Translations under genes and position numbers: made by a program | Assembly (NCBI RefSeq): GCF_028281565.1 | Contig: NZ_JANQJQ010000041.1 | Coordinates: forward strand, 1-64,000 | Origin: Seonamhaeicola sp. | GTDB taxonomy: Bacteria > Bacteroidota > Bacteroidia > Flavobacteriales > Flavobacteriaceae | Direction: 5' to 3' | DNA length: 64,000 bases | The notes under the pieces: generated by a model | The model's database searches: none | Told to the model about the DNA's origin: nothing | Seen by the model: the letters and a program-made list of their open reading frames with translations, nothing else | Part shown: positions 1 through 9,889 of the stretch, in pieces | Layout of the letters: the number at the start of each line of letters is the position of its first letter | Numbering within the stretch: position 1 is the stretch's first letter

Positions 1-92
1 AGCGATGGGGCTCACCTCTTACCATTCCGAACAGAGAAGTTAAGCCCATTAGCGCCGATGGTACTGCATCAGTGGGAGAGTAGGTCGTTGCC
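1..92 (+). rRNA. rrf: 5S ribosomal RNA, 3' part
   Basis: The sequence has the conserved 5S stretch CCATTCCGAACAGAGAAG followed by TTAAGCCC, and ends in GGGAGAGTAGGTCGTTGCC. The 5' end, about 15-20 bases, lies before the window. It marks the end of an rRNA operon transcribed rightward. The exact 3' end was placed by eye from the closing helix. A strong hairpin terminator follows about 35 bases later. Confidence 0.93.
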
Positions 93-125
93 TTTTTTGG
101 TACTGAAACAAGTTCAGTATTTATT

Positions 126-157
126 AAAACCCTTCATAGAAATATGAAGGGTTTTTT
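126..157 (+). terminator. rRNA operon terminator
   Basis: A perfect 13-bp stem (126-138 with 143-155) is closed by a GAAA tetraloop and followed by a T-run. It lies just after the 5S rRNA and is a textbook intrinsic terminator for the rRNA operon. Confidence 0.9.
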
Positions 158-239
158 GTTTTTGCCATGTAAGGAAAGCGTTTTGTTAAGACTAAATCTA
201 AAATTTTTAAATTCAAATTATTTAGTTAATTTAGTTTGC

Positions 240-755
240 ATGGATATAATCATCGAATCTACGCTTAAAACCCTTAGAAAATCTAGATACTTATTAGAGC
301 AACTTTCCGACGAAGCATTATGCAATGCTTCCATTTCACCATATTATTCCAGTATTGGCTCCCATATAAGGCATATTTTGGATTTTTACGATTGTATTTT
401 CAATATTAATTCTGACAATGTTGTCGATTTAACAGCCAGAAGCAGAAACAGGGAAGTAGAATCTAAATGTTGTACTGCGCTATCTTATTTAGATGTTGTA
501 GAAGGCAAATTAAGATCAAATGCATTTGAAATGTCAAAAACGGTTAGTGTCATTGACGATTTAGGTATGGGGAAAATTGAAATGCAATACACGGTGGCAT
601 CGCTTTTTTCGCAGGCTAATAGCCATACCATTCACCATTATGCCATCATTAATTATATACTGGAAGGGTTGAATATTACTTTTGAAGACAGCGATTTTGG
701 TTATAATCCAACGACTCCAAAAGCACTCTTGAAAATTAAGAAGCTTTCTTTTTAA
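240..755 (+). CDS. DinB-like superfamily protein
   Basis: A 171-residue protein that appears all-helical. It carries well-spaced histidines in SHIRHILDFYD near the N-terminus and NSHTIHHYAI near the C-terminus, the pattern of the DinB/YfiT four-helix bundle where a His triad binds a metal ion. Members include thiol-dependent transferases and many proteins of unknown function, so no reaction can be assigned. The reading frame is open upstream to 144, but those residues overlap the rRNA terminator. The ATG at 240 begins MDIIIESTLKTLRKSR, a sensible DinB start. The 3' end overlaps the convergent DUF6095 gene by 20 bases. Confidence 0.75.
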   Translation: MDIIIESTLKTLRKSRYLLEQLSDEALCNASISPYYSSIGSHIRHILDFYDCIFNINSDNVVDLTARSRNREVESKCCTALSYLDVVEGKLRSNAFEMSKTVSVIDDLGMGKIEMQYTVASLFSQANSHTIHHYAIINYILEGLNITFEDSDFGYNPTTPKALLKIKKLSF

Positions 756-978
756 ACATACTGTCTAAAATGGTATTAATGCCTTTAAATGCCAAATATA
801 CCGCAAGCCCACATATTACTATCGCTATAACCAGGAGAATGGAGTCTATAGGTGCTTTTATTTTGGTTTGAGAAATATAGATAAGTGTTGGGCCAATAAA
901 CATACACGCTAAAGACACCCCCATTATTTTAAGGCCTTTTACAAGAACTTCTTTATTTGTTCTTTTAGTTTCCGTCAT
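736..978 (-). CDS. DUF6095 family small membrane protein
   Basis: An 80-residue protein with two predicted transmembrane segments (about residues 16-35 and 43-65) and a basic C-terminal tail. It resembles the DUF6095 family, which is common in flavobacteria and has no known function. Its start overlaps the 3' end of murQ by 14 bases, so the two genes are probably translated from one mRNA. It is the last gene of the TonB receptor-DUF4249-murQ group. Confidence 0.75.
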   Translation of the reverse strand: MTETKRTNKEVLVKGLKIMGVSLACMFIGPTLIYISQTKIKAPIDSILLVIAIVICGLAVYLAFKGINTILDSMFKKKAS

Positions 979-1783
979 TGTAGTTTTTAATGGCTAACCG
1001 CACACTTCCGTATTTATCCAATAACTTTTGAGCTTCCGCTTCAGTAATATGCAATTCATTCATGATCATTTTGGTTCCTCTGTCAACCAGTTTGTTATTA
1101 CTTAGTTGCATATCAACCATTTTATTGCCTTTGATATGGCCTAACTGTATCATAGTTGTAGTGGTAATCATATTAAGCACCAGTTTTTGAGCTGTCCCGG
1201 CCTTCATTCTGGAACTTCCGGTAACAAATTCCGGACCTACAATAACCTCAATAGGAAATTGGGCTGTTTGCGATAGCGGACTGTTATGATTGCAGGTAAT
1301 ACAACCGGTTATGATATTGTTTTTGTTGCATTGCTCTAAAGCACCAATTACGTATGGTGTAGTACCGGAAGCGGCAATGCCAACCACAACGTCTTTATCA
1401 GAAATTTTATGGGCTTTTAAATCTTCCCAACCTTGTGTTGTTGAGTCTTCGGCAAATTCTACGGATTTTCTAATGGCAGAATCACCTCCTGCAATCAGGC
1501 CGATAACCAAATTATGGGAAACACCAAAAGTAGGCGGGCACTCCGATGCATCAACAATGCCCAGGCGTCCGCTTGTACCGGCGCCAATGTAGAATAACCT
1601 ACCACCGGATTTTAATTTATTAACTATTTGATTTACAAGGACTTCAATTTCAGGAAGTACCTTTTCAACAGCCCAAGGAACGGTTTTGTCCTCTTTATTT
1701 ATGTTGAAAAGTAACTCGCCGACACTCATCTTTTCAAGATGATTATAATACGAATCCTGCTCGGTAGTTTTTGTGAAACTCAT
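965..1783 (-). CDS. murQ: N-acetylmuramic acid 6-phosphate etherase
   Basis: MurQ cleaves the lactyl ether of MurNAc-6-phosphate to give GlcNAc-6-phosphate and D-lactate, a cytoplasmic step in peptidoglycan recycling. The 272-residue protein has the SIS-domain phosphosugar loop GAGTSGRLG (residues 67-75) and the family signature DASECPPTFG. E81 and E112 match the positions of the two catalytic glutamates of the E. coli enzyme. It is slightly shorter than the E. coli protein (298 residues). It starts 19 bases after the DUF4249 gene, itself next to a TonB receptor, so the cluster may link envelope uptake to muramic acid use; that link is inference. Confidence 0.95.
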   Translation of the reverse strand: MSFTKTTEQDSYYNHLEKMSVGELLFNINKEDKTVPWAVEKVLPEIEVLVNQIVNKLKSGGRLFYIGAGTSGRLGIVDASECPPTFGVSHNLVIGLIAGGDSAIRKSVEFAEDSTTQGWEDLKAHKISDKDVVVGIAASGTTPYVIGALEQCNKNNIITGCITCNHNSPLSQTAQFPIEVIVGPEFVTGSSRMKAGTAQKLVLNMITTTTMIQLGHIKGNKMVDMQLSNNKLVDRGTKMIMNELHITEAEAQKLLDKYGSVRLAIKNYNDGN

Positions 1784-1802
1784 GTTTCAAAAATACGTTA
1801 TT

Positions 1803-2612
1803 TTATTGGACTGTATAATTAAAAACATCGGTTTCAGAGACTCTGAAATAGCCCAATGGAAAATTATCCGGATTGGTTTGATTTACACAATTGCCACGAA
1901 CGGTAGCGGGTTGGGTCTCAAAAGGATCACCGGATTCATCATCAGTTTGTTGCAACAAAATAAACAGATATTGATAATGGAGTTGGGAAATTCCGGATAT
2001 TTTTATTGTTAAGTCATCAAAAGGTTCTAAATCTTCGTCGGAATAAAACCCAAAAATTTGATTTCCGTTGTTGAACTCATCATCATAAACTTCTAAAGTA
2101 GGCACATTTTCCTCTAACGAAAACTCGAATAAATAATAGTTCTCGTCTTCAGGATCCGTATAATAGGCTTTTATTTCAATATCATCACCTGAAAATCCGC
2201 CGTTATTATTTTGTTCAACATAATCTATTGATGATACCGGCTTTAGAGTCTCTACGGCAGTATATACTTCATCATTGTAAGTAATGTCAAGTGTGTAAAC
2301 ACCATCTATTTCCGGAATAAATGTACTGTTTGTATAAATACCTGATGTTCCCTGCTCTGTAAAAACAAAAACATTATCATGCAAATCTCTGACATTAACT
2401 AATGCGCCTGTTGCCGGAGGGACCTCTTCATCAAAATACGGAGCTGTTAAGGATAACTTAATGTCCTGTTCGTTGCCTTGAGTCCCTTTTATCCAGGATA
2501 GTGAAGCATCTATTACCAACCTGGGTTCAGCCGTTTTTAAATCTACGTCAATAACATCTTCGCAGGAAAAGATCAGTAAGCCAAACAGGATGATGTAAAT
2601 AAACTTTTTCAC
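1803..2612 (-). CDS. DUF4249 outer-membrane lipoprotein
   Basis: A 269-residue protein with a lipoprotein signal (LLIFSCED; lipidation Cys at residue 17). The body is beta-rich and acidic, typical of the DUF4249 family. These proteins are encoded next to TonB-dependent receptors in Bacteroidota and are thought to be surface or periplasmic partners of the receptor; the substrate is unknown. The gene starts 3 bases after the receptor gene ends, so the two are almost certainly co-transcribed. murQ follows after 19 bases. Confidence 0.85.
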   Translation of the reverse strand: MKKFIYIILFGLLIFSCEDVIDVDLKTAEPRLVIDASLSWIKGTQGNEQDIKLSLTAPYFDEEVPPATGALVNVRDLHDNVFVFTEQGTSGIYTNSTFIPEIDGVYTLDITYNDEVYTAVETLKPVSSIDYVEQNNNGGFSGDDIEIKAYYTDPEDENYYLFEFSLEENVPTLEVYDDEFNNGNQIFGFYSDEDLEPFDDLTIKISGISQLHYQYLFILLQQTDDESGDPFETQPATVRGNCVNQTNPDNFPLGYFRVSETDVFNYTVQ

Positions 2613-2615
2613 AAA

Positions 2616-4991
2616 TTAGAACTTAAAATTATACGATATTGATGGTGCTATTCCAAAGATAGCTAATCTGGTAGCTTCGTTTACTCCGGTATCATAATTT
2701 TCACCAAAAGTGATGGATGCTGCATTTTTACGATTGTAAACATTATAGATGCTCAATACCCAATGGCTTTTCCATTTTTTTTCTCTTTTCTGCTTTGGGG
2801 TATAGGTCAGTGCAAGATCTAATCTGTTATAAGAAGGTAATCTGTCTTCATTTCTCAACCCAAAATTTGGAATGTTGATACCGTTATATTCGTATTGGCT
2901 GTTAGGAAATGTAACAGGTTGTCCTGTCTGAAAAATAAAGTTGGCATTTAGTTTAAACTTCTCATTCCAGTTGTAGTTAGTGGTTAATGAAATGTCATGG
3001 GTTTTGTCAAAGGGCGTTTTGTACCAGGCGCCATTATTTATTCCTGTTTCAACAGGCGTTCTGCCCTTTGTTTGTTGTTCGGATTTTGAAAGTGTATAAG
3101 CTAACCAGCCTTTAAATTTTCCTTCGTTTTTTCTCAGAAGGAATTCCAAACCGTAAGCACGGGCTTTTCCATTTAAAATAACCTGTTCAATAGCATTATT
3201 CGCTATCAAATCGGCACCGTCAATATAATCTATCCTGTTTTCTATGGTTTTGTAAAAACTTTCAACTTCTAAAGAATACAGGTTGTTTTTAAAATTCTTA
3301 AAGTATCCAACGGCAAATTGATGTAAGGATTGAGGTTTAACGTATTTTCCACTTGGTGTCCAGATATCTAAAGGCGTAGGGGCGTTGGTATTTGATAATA
3401 GGTGCAGGTATTGATTCATTCTGTTATAACTGGCTTTTACAGAACTGTTAGAGCCCGTTTGATACGCTAAAGAAAACCTGGGTTCAAAATTGAAAAAGCT
3501 CGCAATAACATCGCTTCGTTTATAAGATTCCGTATCAATGGGAGGAGCCATCATATAAATGTTAAAGTCTTCATTATAAATCACCGCTTCATCGTTTTCA
3601 TAAACATTCAGTTCATCTTGTCCCAGCCTTAAAAAGGAGCTCAATCTCAAGCCATATGAAACCGATAATTTGTCAGAAACCTTATGTTCAGCGTCCACAT
3701 AAAGGGCATTTTCAAACGCATATTTATCGGTTAATTTAAAGGGGTTTATTCCGGAGGTTGCCGTGGTAGGCCTTATATCTCCGGGATTAAATTTATAATA
3801 CACACTGTTTAAACCGTATTGCAGTTTTAGCTTATCTGTTAAATAATGTTTGAAGTCGTATTTTAAGTTAAAATTTTGGATTCCGGATACCCAATCAAAC
3901 TCCACAAAACTCAGTTTTAAATCGTAATAATAATCGGAATAAATTAATGATAGATTAGAGAACAGTTTATCAGAAAACAGATGATTCCACCTGAAATTCA
4001 AAACCGAATTTCCGTAACTATTTTCAAAAGTATCTTCAATTCTAAAGACGTCTCTCCCGAAATATCCCGATAGATAAATGTTGTTTTTTGAATTTATTTT
4101 ATAGCTTAATTTGGTATTTAAATCGTAGAAATAGGCAATGTTATTAATGTCGAAAAGTGGTAAAAATAGGTGGGCATAAGTGGATCTTCCACCAAAAAGG
4201 AAAGAACCTTTGTCTTTTTTTAACGGCCCTTCGGCCAATAATCTGCTGGAAACAAGGCCAATGCCACCATTCATGTGAAACGCTTTACTGTTCCCTTCTT
4301 TTTGATAAATGTCCAGTACCGAAGACACACGTCCGCCATAACGAGCCGGAATGCCCCCTTTGTACAAACGAAGGTCTTTTATAGCATCGGGATTAAATAC
4401 CGAAAAGAGTCCGAATAAATGCGACGAGTTATAAATAGTAGCTTCATCCAAAAGAATTAGATTTTGATCTGCCGAGCCACCCCTTACATTAAATCCGGAA
4501 GCACCTTCACCAACCGTGGTAACACCCGGCAAAAGGGTGATAGCTTTTACAATATCCGATTCGCCAAGCACTACAGGGATTTCTTTTATGGTGGCAGAGG
4601 TTAACTTATTAACGCTCATTTGAGGTTTTTTAATACTAAGTCTCTCTATGTTTTCCGTGATAACAACTTCGTCCAAACTTTCTAAAGCATTAACCAGACT
4701 GAAGTTTTTGCCAATGTTGTTTGTTAATTCAATGGTTTCGGTTTTTGTAGCATACCCTAAATAGCTGATAACAACAGTATAGGTTCCTTTTGGCAAAGTA
4801 ATGGAGTAAAAGCCGTATTCGTTGGTGGTGGTTCCTGTTTGGGTTTCGGGAAAAATGATATTAACACCAATAAGGGTTTCGTTACTTTTTTCTTCAGTAA
4901 TAACACCGCTTAATGTAACTTTTTCCTGGGCAATACCTTTAGTGAAAACACAAAGAAATATGATGAGAGAACAGAACCAAAGGTTTTGCAT
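2616..4991 (-). CDS. TonB-dependent receptor with carboxypeptidase-like domain
   Basis: A 791-residue outer-membrane receptor. In order: signal peptide (residues 1-21), a carboxypeptidase D regulatory-like beta-sandwich (about 24-110, with the GVNIIFPETQTGTTTNEYG pattern), a plug domain (about 120-230, with GFNVRGGSADQNLILLDE), and a beta-barrel ending in the aromatic residue F of SYNFKF. This type imports ligands using TonB/ExbBD energy. No SusD partner is adjacent; instead a DUF4249 gene follows, which is a recurrent pairing. The substrate cannot be read from sequence. It is probably the first gene of the operon that includes murQ. Confidence 0.93.
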   Translation of the reverse strand: MQNLWFCSLIIFLCVFTKGIAQEKVTLSGVITEEKSNETLIGVNIIFPETQTGTTTNEYGFYSITLPKGTYTVVISYLGYATKTETIELTNNIGKNFSLVNALESLDEVVITENIERLSIKKPQMSVNKLTSATIKEIPVVLGESDIVKAITLLPGVTTVGEGASGFNVRGGSADQNLILLDEATIYNSSHLFGLFSVFNPDAIKDLRLYKGGIPARYGGRVSSVLDIYQKEGNSKAFHMNGGIGLVSSRLLAEGPLKKDKGSFLFGGRSTYAHLFLPLFDINNIAYFYDLNTKLSYKINSKNNIYLSGYFGRDVFRIEDTFENSYGNSVLNFRWNHLFSDKLFSNLSLIYSDYYYDLKLSFVEFDWVSGIQNFNLKYDFKHYLTDKLKLQYGLNSVYYKFNPGDIRPTTATSGINPFKLTDKYAFENALYVDAEHKVSDKLSVSYGLRLSSFLRLGQDELNVYENDEAVIYNEDFNIYMMAPPIDTESYKRSDVIASFFNFEPRFSLAYQTGSNSSVKASYNRMNQYLHLLSNTNAPTPLDIWTPSGKYVKPQSLHQFAVGYFKNFKNNLYSLEVESFYKTIENRIDYIDGADLIANNAIEQVILNGKARAYGLEFLLRKNEGKFKGWLAYTLSKSEQQTKGRTPVETGINNGAWYKTPFDKTHDISLTTNYNWNEKFKLNANFIFQTGQPVTFPNSQYEYNGINIPNFGLRNEDRLPSYNRLDLALTYTPKQKREKKWKSHWVLSIYNVYNRKNAASITFGENYDTGVNEATRLAIFGIAPSISYNFKF

Positions 4992-5017
4992 GCAAAAACA
5001 ATTTTTTATAAAAATAT

Positions 5018-5045
5018 AAAAAAAGCCCCTAAGACAGGAGCTTTT
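5018..5045 (-). terminator. terminator of icd
   Basis: An inverted repeat AAAAGCCCCT / AGGAGCTTTT (5021-5030 and 5036-5045, one mismatch) yields, on the minus strand, a hairpin followed by a run of seven T. It lies about 30 bases past the icd stop codon. Confidence 0.75.
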
Positions 5046-5073
5046 AACAAGTTGTTAGGCTTTTTGTTTAACA

Positions 5074-7311
<2,238 letters not shown>

Positions 7312-7360
7312 CTAAAAACCCGTAAAAAATAGAAGATTCGTTTTTAGCGATGCGAATATA

Positions 7361-7368
7361 CAAAAATA
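7361..7368 (-). promoter_or_regulatory. icd promoter, -7 element
   Basis: On the minus strand this reads TATTTTTG, a perfect match to the Bacteroidota TAnnTTTG element, 80 bases before the icd start codon. No clear TTG -33 element is visible at the usual distance. Confidence 0.5.
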
Positions 7369-7493
7369 GACATTTATAACTGTTTAAATGTTAAATGAAA
7401 ACTAACAAAATAGTTAAATTTATTAGAATTTTAAAAAAGTGGTTAACCAATACGAATTTGACAAAAAACCGACCGAGAAGTTATAAAAAAACA

Positions 7494-7537
7494 AAAGCCA
7501 TATCACTGCAGAACTTAATCTCCTTTGATATGGCTTT
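7494..7537 (-). terminator. strong hairpin terminator in the rplS-icd gap
   Basis: A perfect 12-bp inverted repeat (AAAGCCATATCA at 7494-7505, TGATATGGCTTT at 7526-7537) with a 20-base loop. On the minus strand the stem is followed by TTGTTTTTTT, so it should stop leftward transcription. rplS already has its own terminator at 8092-8121, which suggests another transcript begins between the two. Rightward termination is less likely because the T-run on that side is interrupted. Confidence 0.65.
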
Positions 7538-7560
7538 CTTTGAAATCACATTACTGCAAT

Positions 7561-7671
7561 CTATTCAGTATTGCTACCAAATCGGTTTAAATTTTCATCA
7601 AACCTTTTCAATTTCAGTCTTGTCATTTCAAGTGAAACATTTTTCCTGTAATTTTCAAAATGTATTGACAT
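7561..7671 (-). CDS. 36-codon ORF, uncertain
   Basis: A short minus-strand reading frame starting ATGTCAATACATTTT encodes a basic peptide (MSIHFENYRK..., ending FGSNTE). It ends 24 bases before the hairpin terminator at 7494-7537. The peptide is not recognised. It may be a real small protein, the remnant of a decayed gene, or chance. No clear promoter was seen directly upstream; the structured-looking region 7690-7925 precedes it. Support rests only on position and the terminator. Confidence 0.25.
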   Translation of the reverse strand: MSIHFENYRKNVSLEMTRLKLKRFDENLNRFGSNTE

Positions 7672-7689
7672 ATTACTAAAATGTTTCAG

Positions 7690-7925
7690 TTAATTGTTTT
7701 TTTTGATGCTATTAACCTCACCTTTCGTTTGCACGTTGGGTTTGTTTAAAAGCATTGCTCTTATTTACAGCGTTCACTTTCGCTCCCGTTGCTTTTTCAA
7801 GCTTTCGGCTTTACCAGTTGCCACCTACTTACGTATGTGGGACTTTTTAAAGCTTCATGGTTCTTCAGTTTTCCACGCATACACCTGGCACTTCAAAACC
7901 TCAAAAAACAATTAAAAATAAAGAA
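7690..7925 (-). ncRNA. possible structured RNA of unknown family
   Basis: This part of the 865-base gap between rplS and icd differs from its surroundings: it is richer in G and C and, read on the minus strand, carries the motif CGAAAG three times, as expected for GNRA-type loops. Local hairpins include AAGC-CGAAA-GCTT (near 7800-7812), AGCG...CGCT (near 7769-7784) and an imperfect stem at 7821-7840. Reading frames crossing it look non-coding. It does not match tmRNA, 6S, SRP RNA, RNase P RNA or group II domain V as far as can be judged by eye. A decayed mobile element is an alternative. Confidence 0.3.
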
Positions 7926-8091
7926 CGTTACCTTATTTGAAATAACATTAATTCATCTTAAAATGAAAACAACGCCCTAAGACCTGTTGTTATTTCTTTT
8001 GCTAATATAGAACCAGATTTCAAAAAAACAAATTTTTCAAGCTATTAGATATCAACCATTTATAAACCATACTTATTAACAATTTGTTAAT

Positions 8092-8121
8092 AAAAAAGCC
8101 CTGATATAAAATCAAGGCTTT
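8092..8121 (-). terminator. rplS terminator
   Basis: On the minus strand AAAGCCTTGAT pairs with ATCAGGGCTTT around a short loop and is followed by a T-run. It lies 25 bases past the rplS stop codon. Confidence 0.75.
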
Positions 8122-8146
8122 CATTGTTTTAGTGTTTAAGGTACTA

Positions 8147-8497
8147 CTAGTGTCTGCTTTCTTTAATTCTGGCTTTTTTACCGGTAAGACCTCTGAAGTA
8201 ATAAATACGTGCTCTACGAACTTTACCACGTTTATTAACTTCTATTTTTTGTAATGCAGGTAAATTAATAGGGAAAATACGCTCTACCCCAATGGAACCT
8301 GACATTTTTCTAATAGTAAACGTTTCAGAACTTCCTGATCCTCTGCGTTGTATTACAACACCTTTGAAAAACTGGGTTCTTGTTTTGTTTCCTTCTTTAA
8401 TTTCGTAATAAACAGTAATGGTGTCACCGGCGCTAAACTCCGGTATGTCTTTTCTTGTTACAAATTCGTCTTGTACAAATTTTACTAAAGATTCCAT
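8147..8497 (-). CDS. rplS: 50S ribosomal protein L19
   Basis: L19 sits at the interface of the 30S and 50S subunits. The 116-residue sequence has the family features: the N-terminal segment leading to [18 protein letters not shown], the [14 protein letters not shown] strand, and the basic end [20 protein letters not shown]. It lies downstream of trmD, as in many bacteria, but a small membrane-protein gene intervenes. A perfect TATCTTTG promoter element upstream (8572-8579) suggests it can be transcribed on its own. Confidence 0.97.
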   Translation of the reverse strand: MESLVKFVQDEFVTRKDIPEFSAGDTITVYYEIKEGNKTRTQFFKGVVIQRRGSGSSETFTIRKMSGSIGVERIFPINLPALQKIEVNKRGKVRRARIYYFRGLTGKKARIKESRH

Positions 8498-8571
8498 CTT
8501 TTTAAATTTAATAATGGTTAATTCGAAACAACATACACGATTCTCGCCAGAGGTTAACCCGAAATTGGCTG

Positions 8572-8579
8572 CAAAGATA
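8572..8579 (-). promoter_or_regulatory. rplS promoter, -7 element
   Basis: The minus strand reads TATCTTTG (TAnnTTTG consensus) 75 bases before the rplS start. A weaker TTTC lies about 18-19 bases further upstream in the -33 position. Confidence 0.55.
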
Positions 8580-8656
8580 CATAAAAACTAATAAGTTGAA
8601 AGTAATAAGTTAAAAGTTTTTTGTCTTTAATTCATCCCAAAGATGGACTATTATAA

Positions 8657-8989
8657 TTAAGACTTTATATGTTGTCTTGCTAACCGGGCAGAAAGCATTA
8701 TCAATCCTATGGCAAAGATTAATACCGACAAGCCACTCAAAAGAGAAATCGTTCCCTGTATTTTTAAGAGGCCTTCGGGGTCCTTAGATAAAATGGGTAG
8801 AATTGTGCCTAAAGCGGCCATCACAATCTTTAGAATAGACCCGAACAGCATTAAATAGGTAGCGGTACTTTTGATTTTTATAATTAAAATAATACTGGCA
8901 ACAAGCATTATTAAAAGTGCTAAAAATGATAAGGTTGTACCTATATAAAAGGAAATCATAAAATCGTTTGCAGCTGAAAAGGTATCCAT
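8657..8989 (-). CDS. small multi-spanning membrane protein, unknown
   Basis: A 110-residue hydrophobic protein with three predicted transmembrane helices (about residues 13-38, 43-65 and 75-98). No family is recognised. The glycine- and small-residue-rich helices and the short DPEG-containing loop between helices 2 and 3 do not point to a function. It lies 10 bases after trmD on the same strand, so it is probably co-transcribed with trmD and is inserted in the otherwise familiar trmD-rplS order. Confidence 0.65.
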   Translation of the reverse strand: MDTFSAANDFMISFYIGTTLSFLALLIMLVASIILIIKIKSTATYLMLFGSILKIVMAALGTILPILSKDPEGLLKIQGTISLLSGLSVLIFAIGLIMLSARLARQHIKS

Positions 8990-8999
8990 AAGTGTGTTT

Positions 9000-9677
9000 T
9001 TAGTCTTCTAATAAATCCGGCCTACGTTCTTTAGTTCGCTGATACGCCTGTTCTTCACGCCATTTTTCAATATCGGGAAAATTACCGCTAAACAATACTT
9101 CGGGTACTTCCCAGCCATTGTAATCTCTTGGACGCGTATAAATAGGTGGTGCTAATAAATTATCCTGGAACGAATCGGTCAGGGCAGAGGTTTCATTGCC
9201 TAAAACTCCGGGGATTAATCGTATGACCGCATCACAAAGTACGGCAGCACCTAATTCGCCACCGGACAGCACGTAATCACCGATAGATATTTCACGCGTT
9301 ATAAAATGATCTCGTACACGCTGATCCACACCTTTATAATGGCCGCAAAGGATAATAATGTTTTCTTTAAGCGACAGTTGATTGGCAATACCCTGGTTTA
9401 AAGTCTCGCCATCTGGTGTCATATATATAATATCGTCATAATGATGTTCTGCCTTTAGTTTACTGATGCATTTGTCAATAGGCTCTATCATCATTACCAT
9501 TCCGGCCCCACCACCAAACTGGTAATCGTCAACACTTTTATAATTGTCGCTAGTATAATCTCTTAGATTATGTAAATGGACTTCCACCAGATTAGCTTCA
9601 ATAGCTCGTTTTAAAATAGAGGCTTCAAACGGACTTTTAAGTAATTCAGGTAACACCGTTATAATATCTATACGCAT
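9000..9677 (-). CDS. trmD: tRNA (guanine-37-N1)-methyltransferase
   Basis: TrmD methylates G37 next to the anticodon using S-adenosylmethionine and prevents +1 frameshifting. The 225-residue protein has the SPOUT trefoil-knot motifs: [20 protein letters not shown] near residues 39-58, [13 protein letters not shown], and [15 protein letters not shown]. The length is usual. rpsP and rimM, often upstream, are absent here. A TATCTTTG motif on the minus strand at 9695-9702 is a likely -7 promoter element close to the start codon. Confidence 0.97.
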   Translation of the reverse strand: MRIDIITVLPELLKSPFEASILKRAIEANLVEVHLHNLRDYTSDNYKSVDDYQFGGGAGMVMMIEPIDKCISKLKAEHHYDDIIYMTPDGETLNQGIANQLSLKENIIILCGHYKGVDQRVRDHFITREISIGDYVLSGGELGAAVLCDAVIRLIPGVLGNETSALTDSFQDNLLAPPIYTRPRDYNGWEVPEVLFSGNFPDIEKWREEQAYQRTKERRPDLLED

Positions 9678-9833
9678 GAGTCTTCTTTATGGAGCAAAGA
9701 TAATTTAATTGTTGGGTTTATTAAGAAGCAAATTATTAATGTAAAATCAAACTTAAAAAGAAACTCTTCCGATATACAATTTTAATCTAAAAAATCAGTT
9801 AAAGAACTAATGTTTAATGCTTTGTTAAACCAC

Positions 9834-9863
9834 TTGCATTATAGCTATATATTAGTATTTTTG
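9834..9863 (+). promoter_or_regulatory. promoter of the peptidyl-prolyl isomerase operon
   Basis: TTG at 9834-9836 and TATTTTTG at 9856-9863 are separated by 19 bases, a near-perfect Bacteroidota promoter. The expected start of transcription is about 20 bases before the first ATG at 9890. Confidence 0.7.
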
Positions 9864-9889
9864 TAGCCATCTGAATAATTTTTTACTCC

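Noticed and set aside
1290-1592. A 100-codon plus-strand frame inside murQ
   Set aside because: Antisense shadow of the conserved MurQ SIS domain.
7395-7980. Plus-strand frames of 60-94 codons in the rplS-icd gap
   Set aside because: They cross the hairpin at 7494-7537 and the structured-looking region, have low-complexity Phe/Ser/Lys-rich products, and lack promoter or family support.
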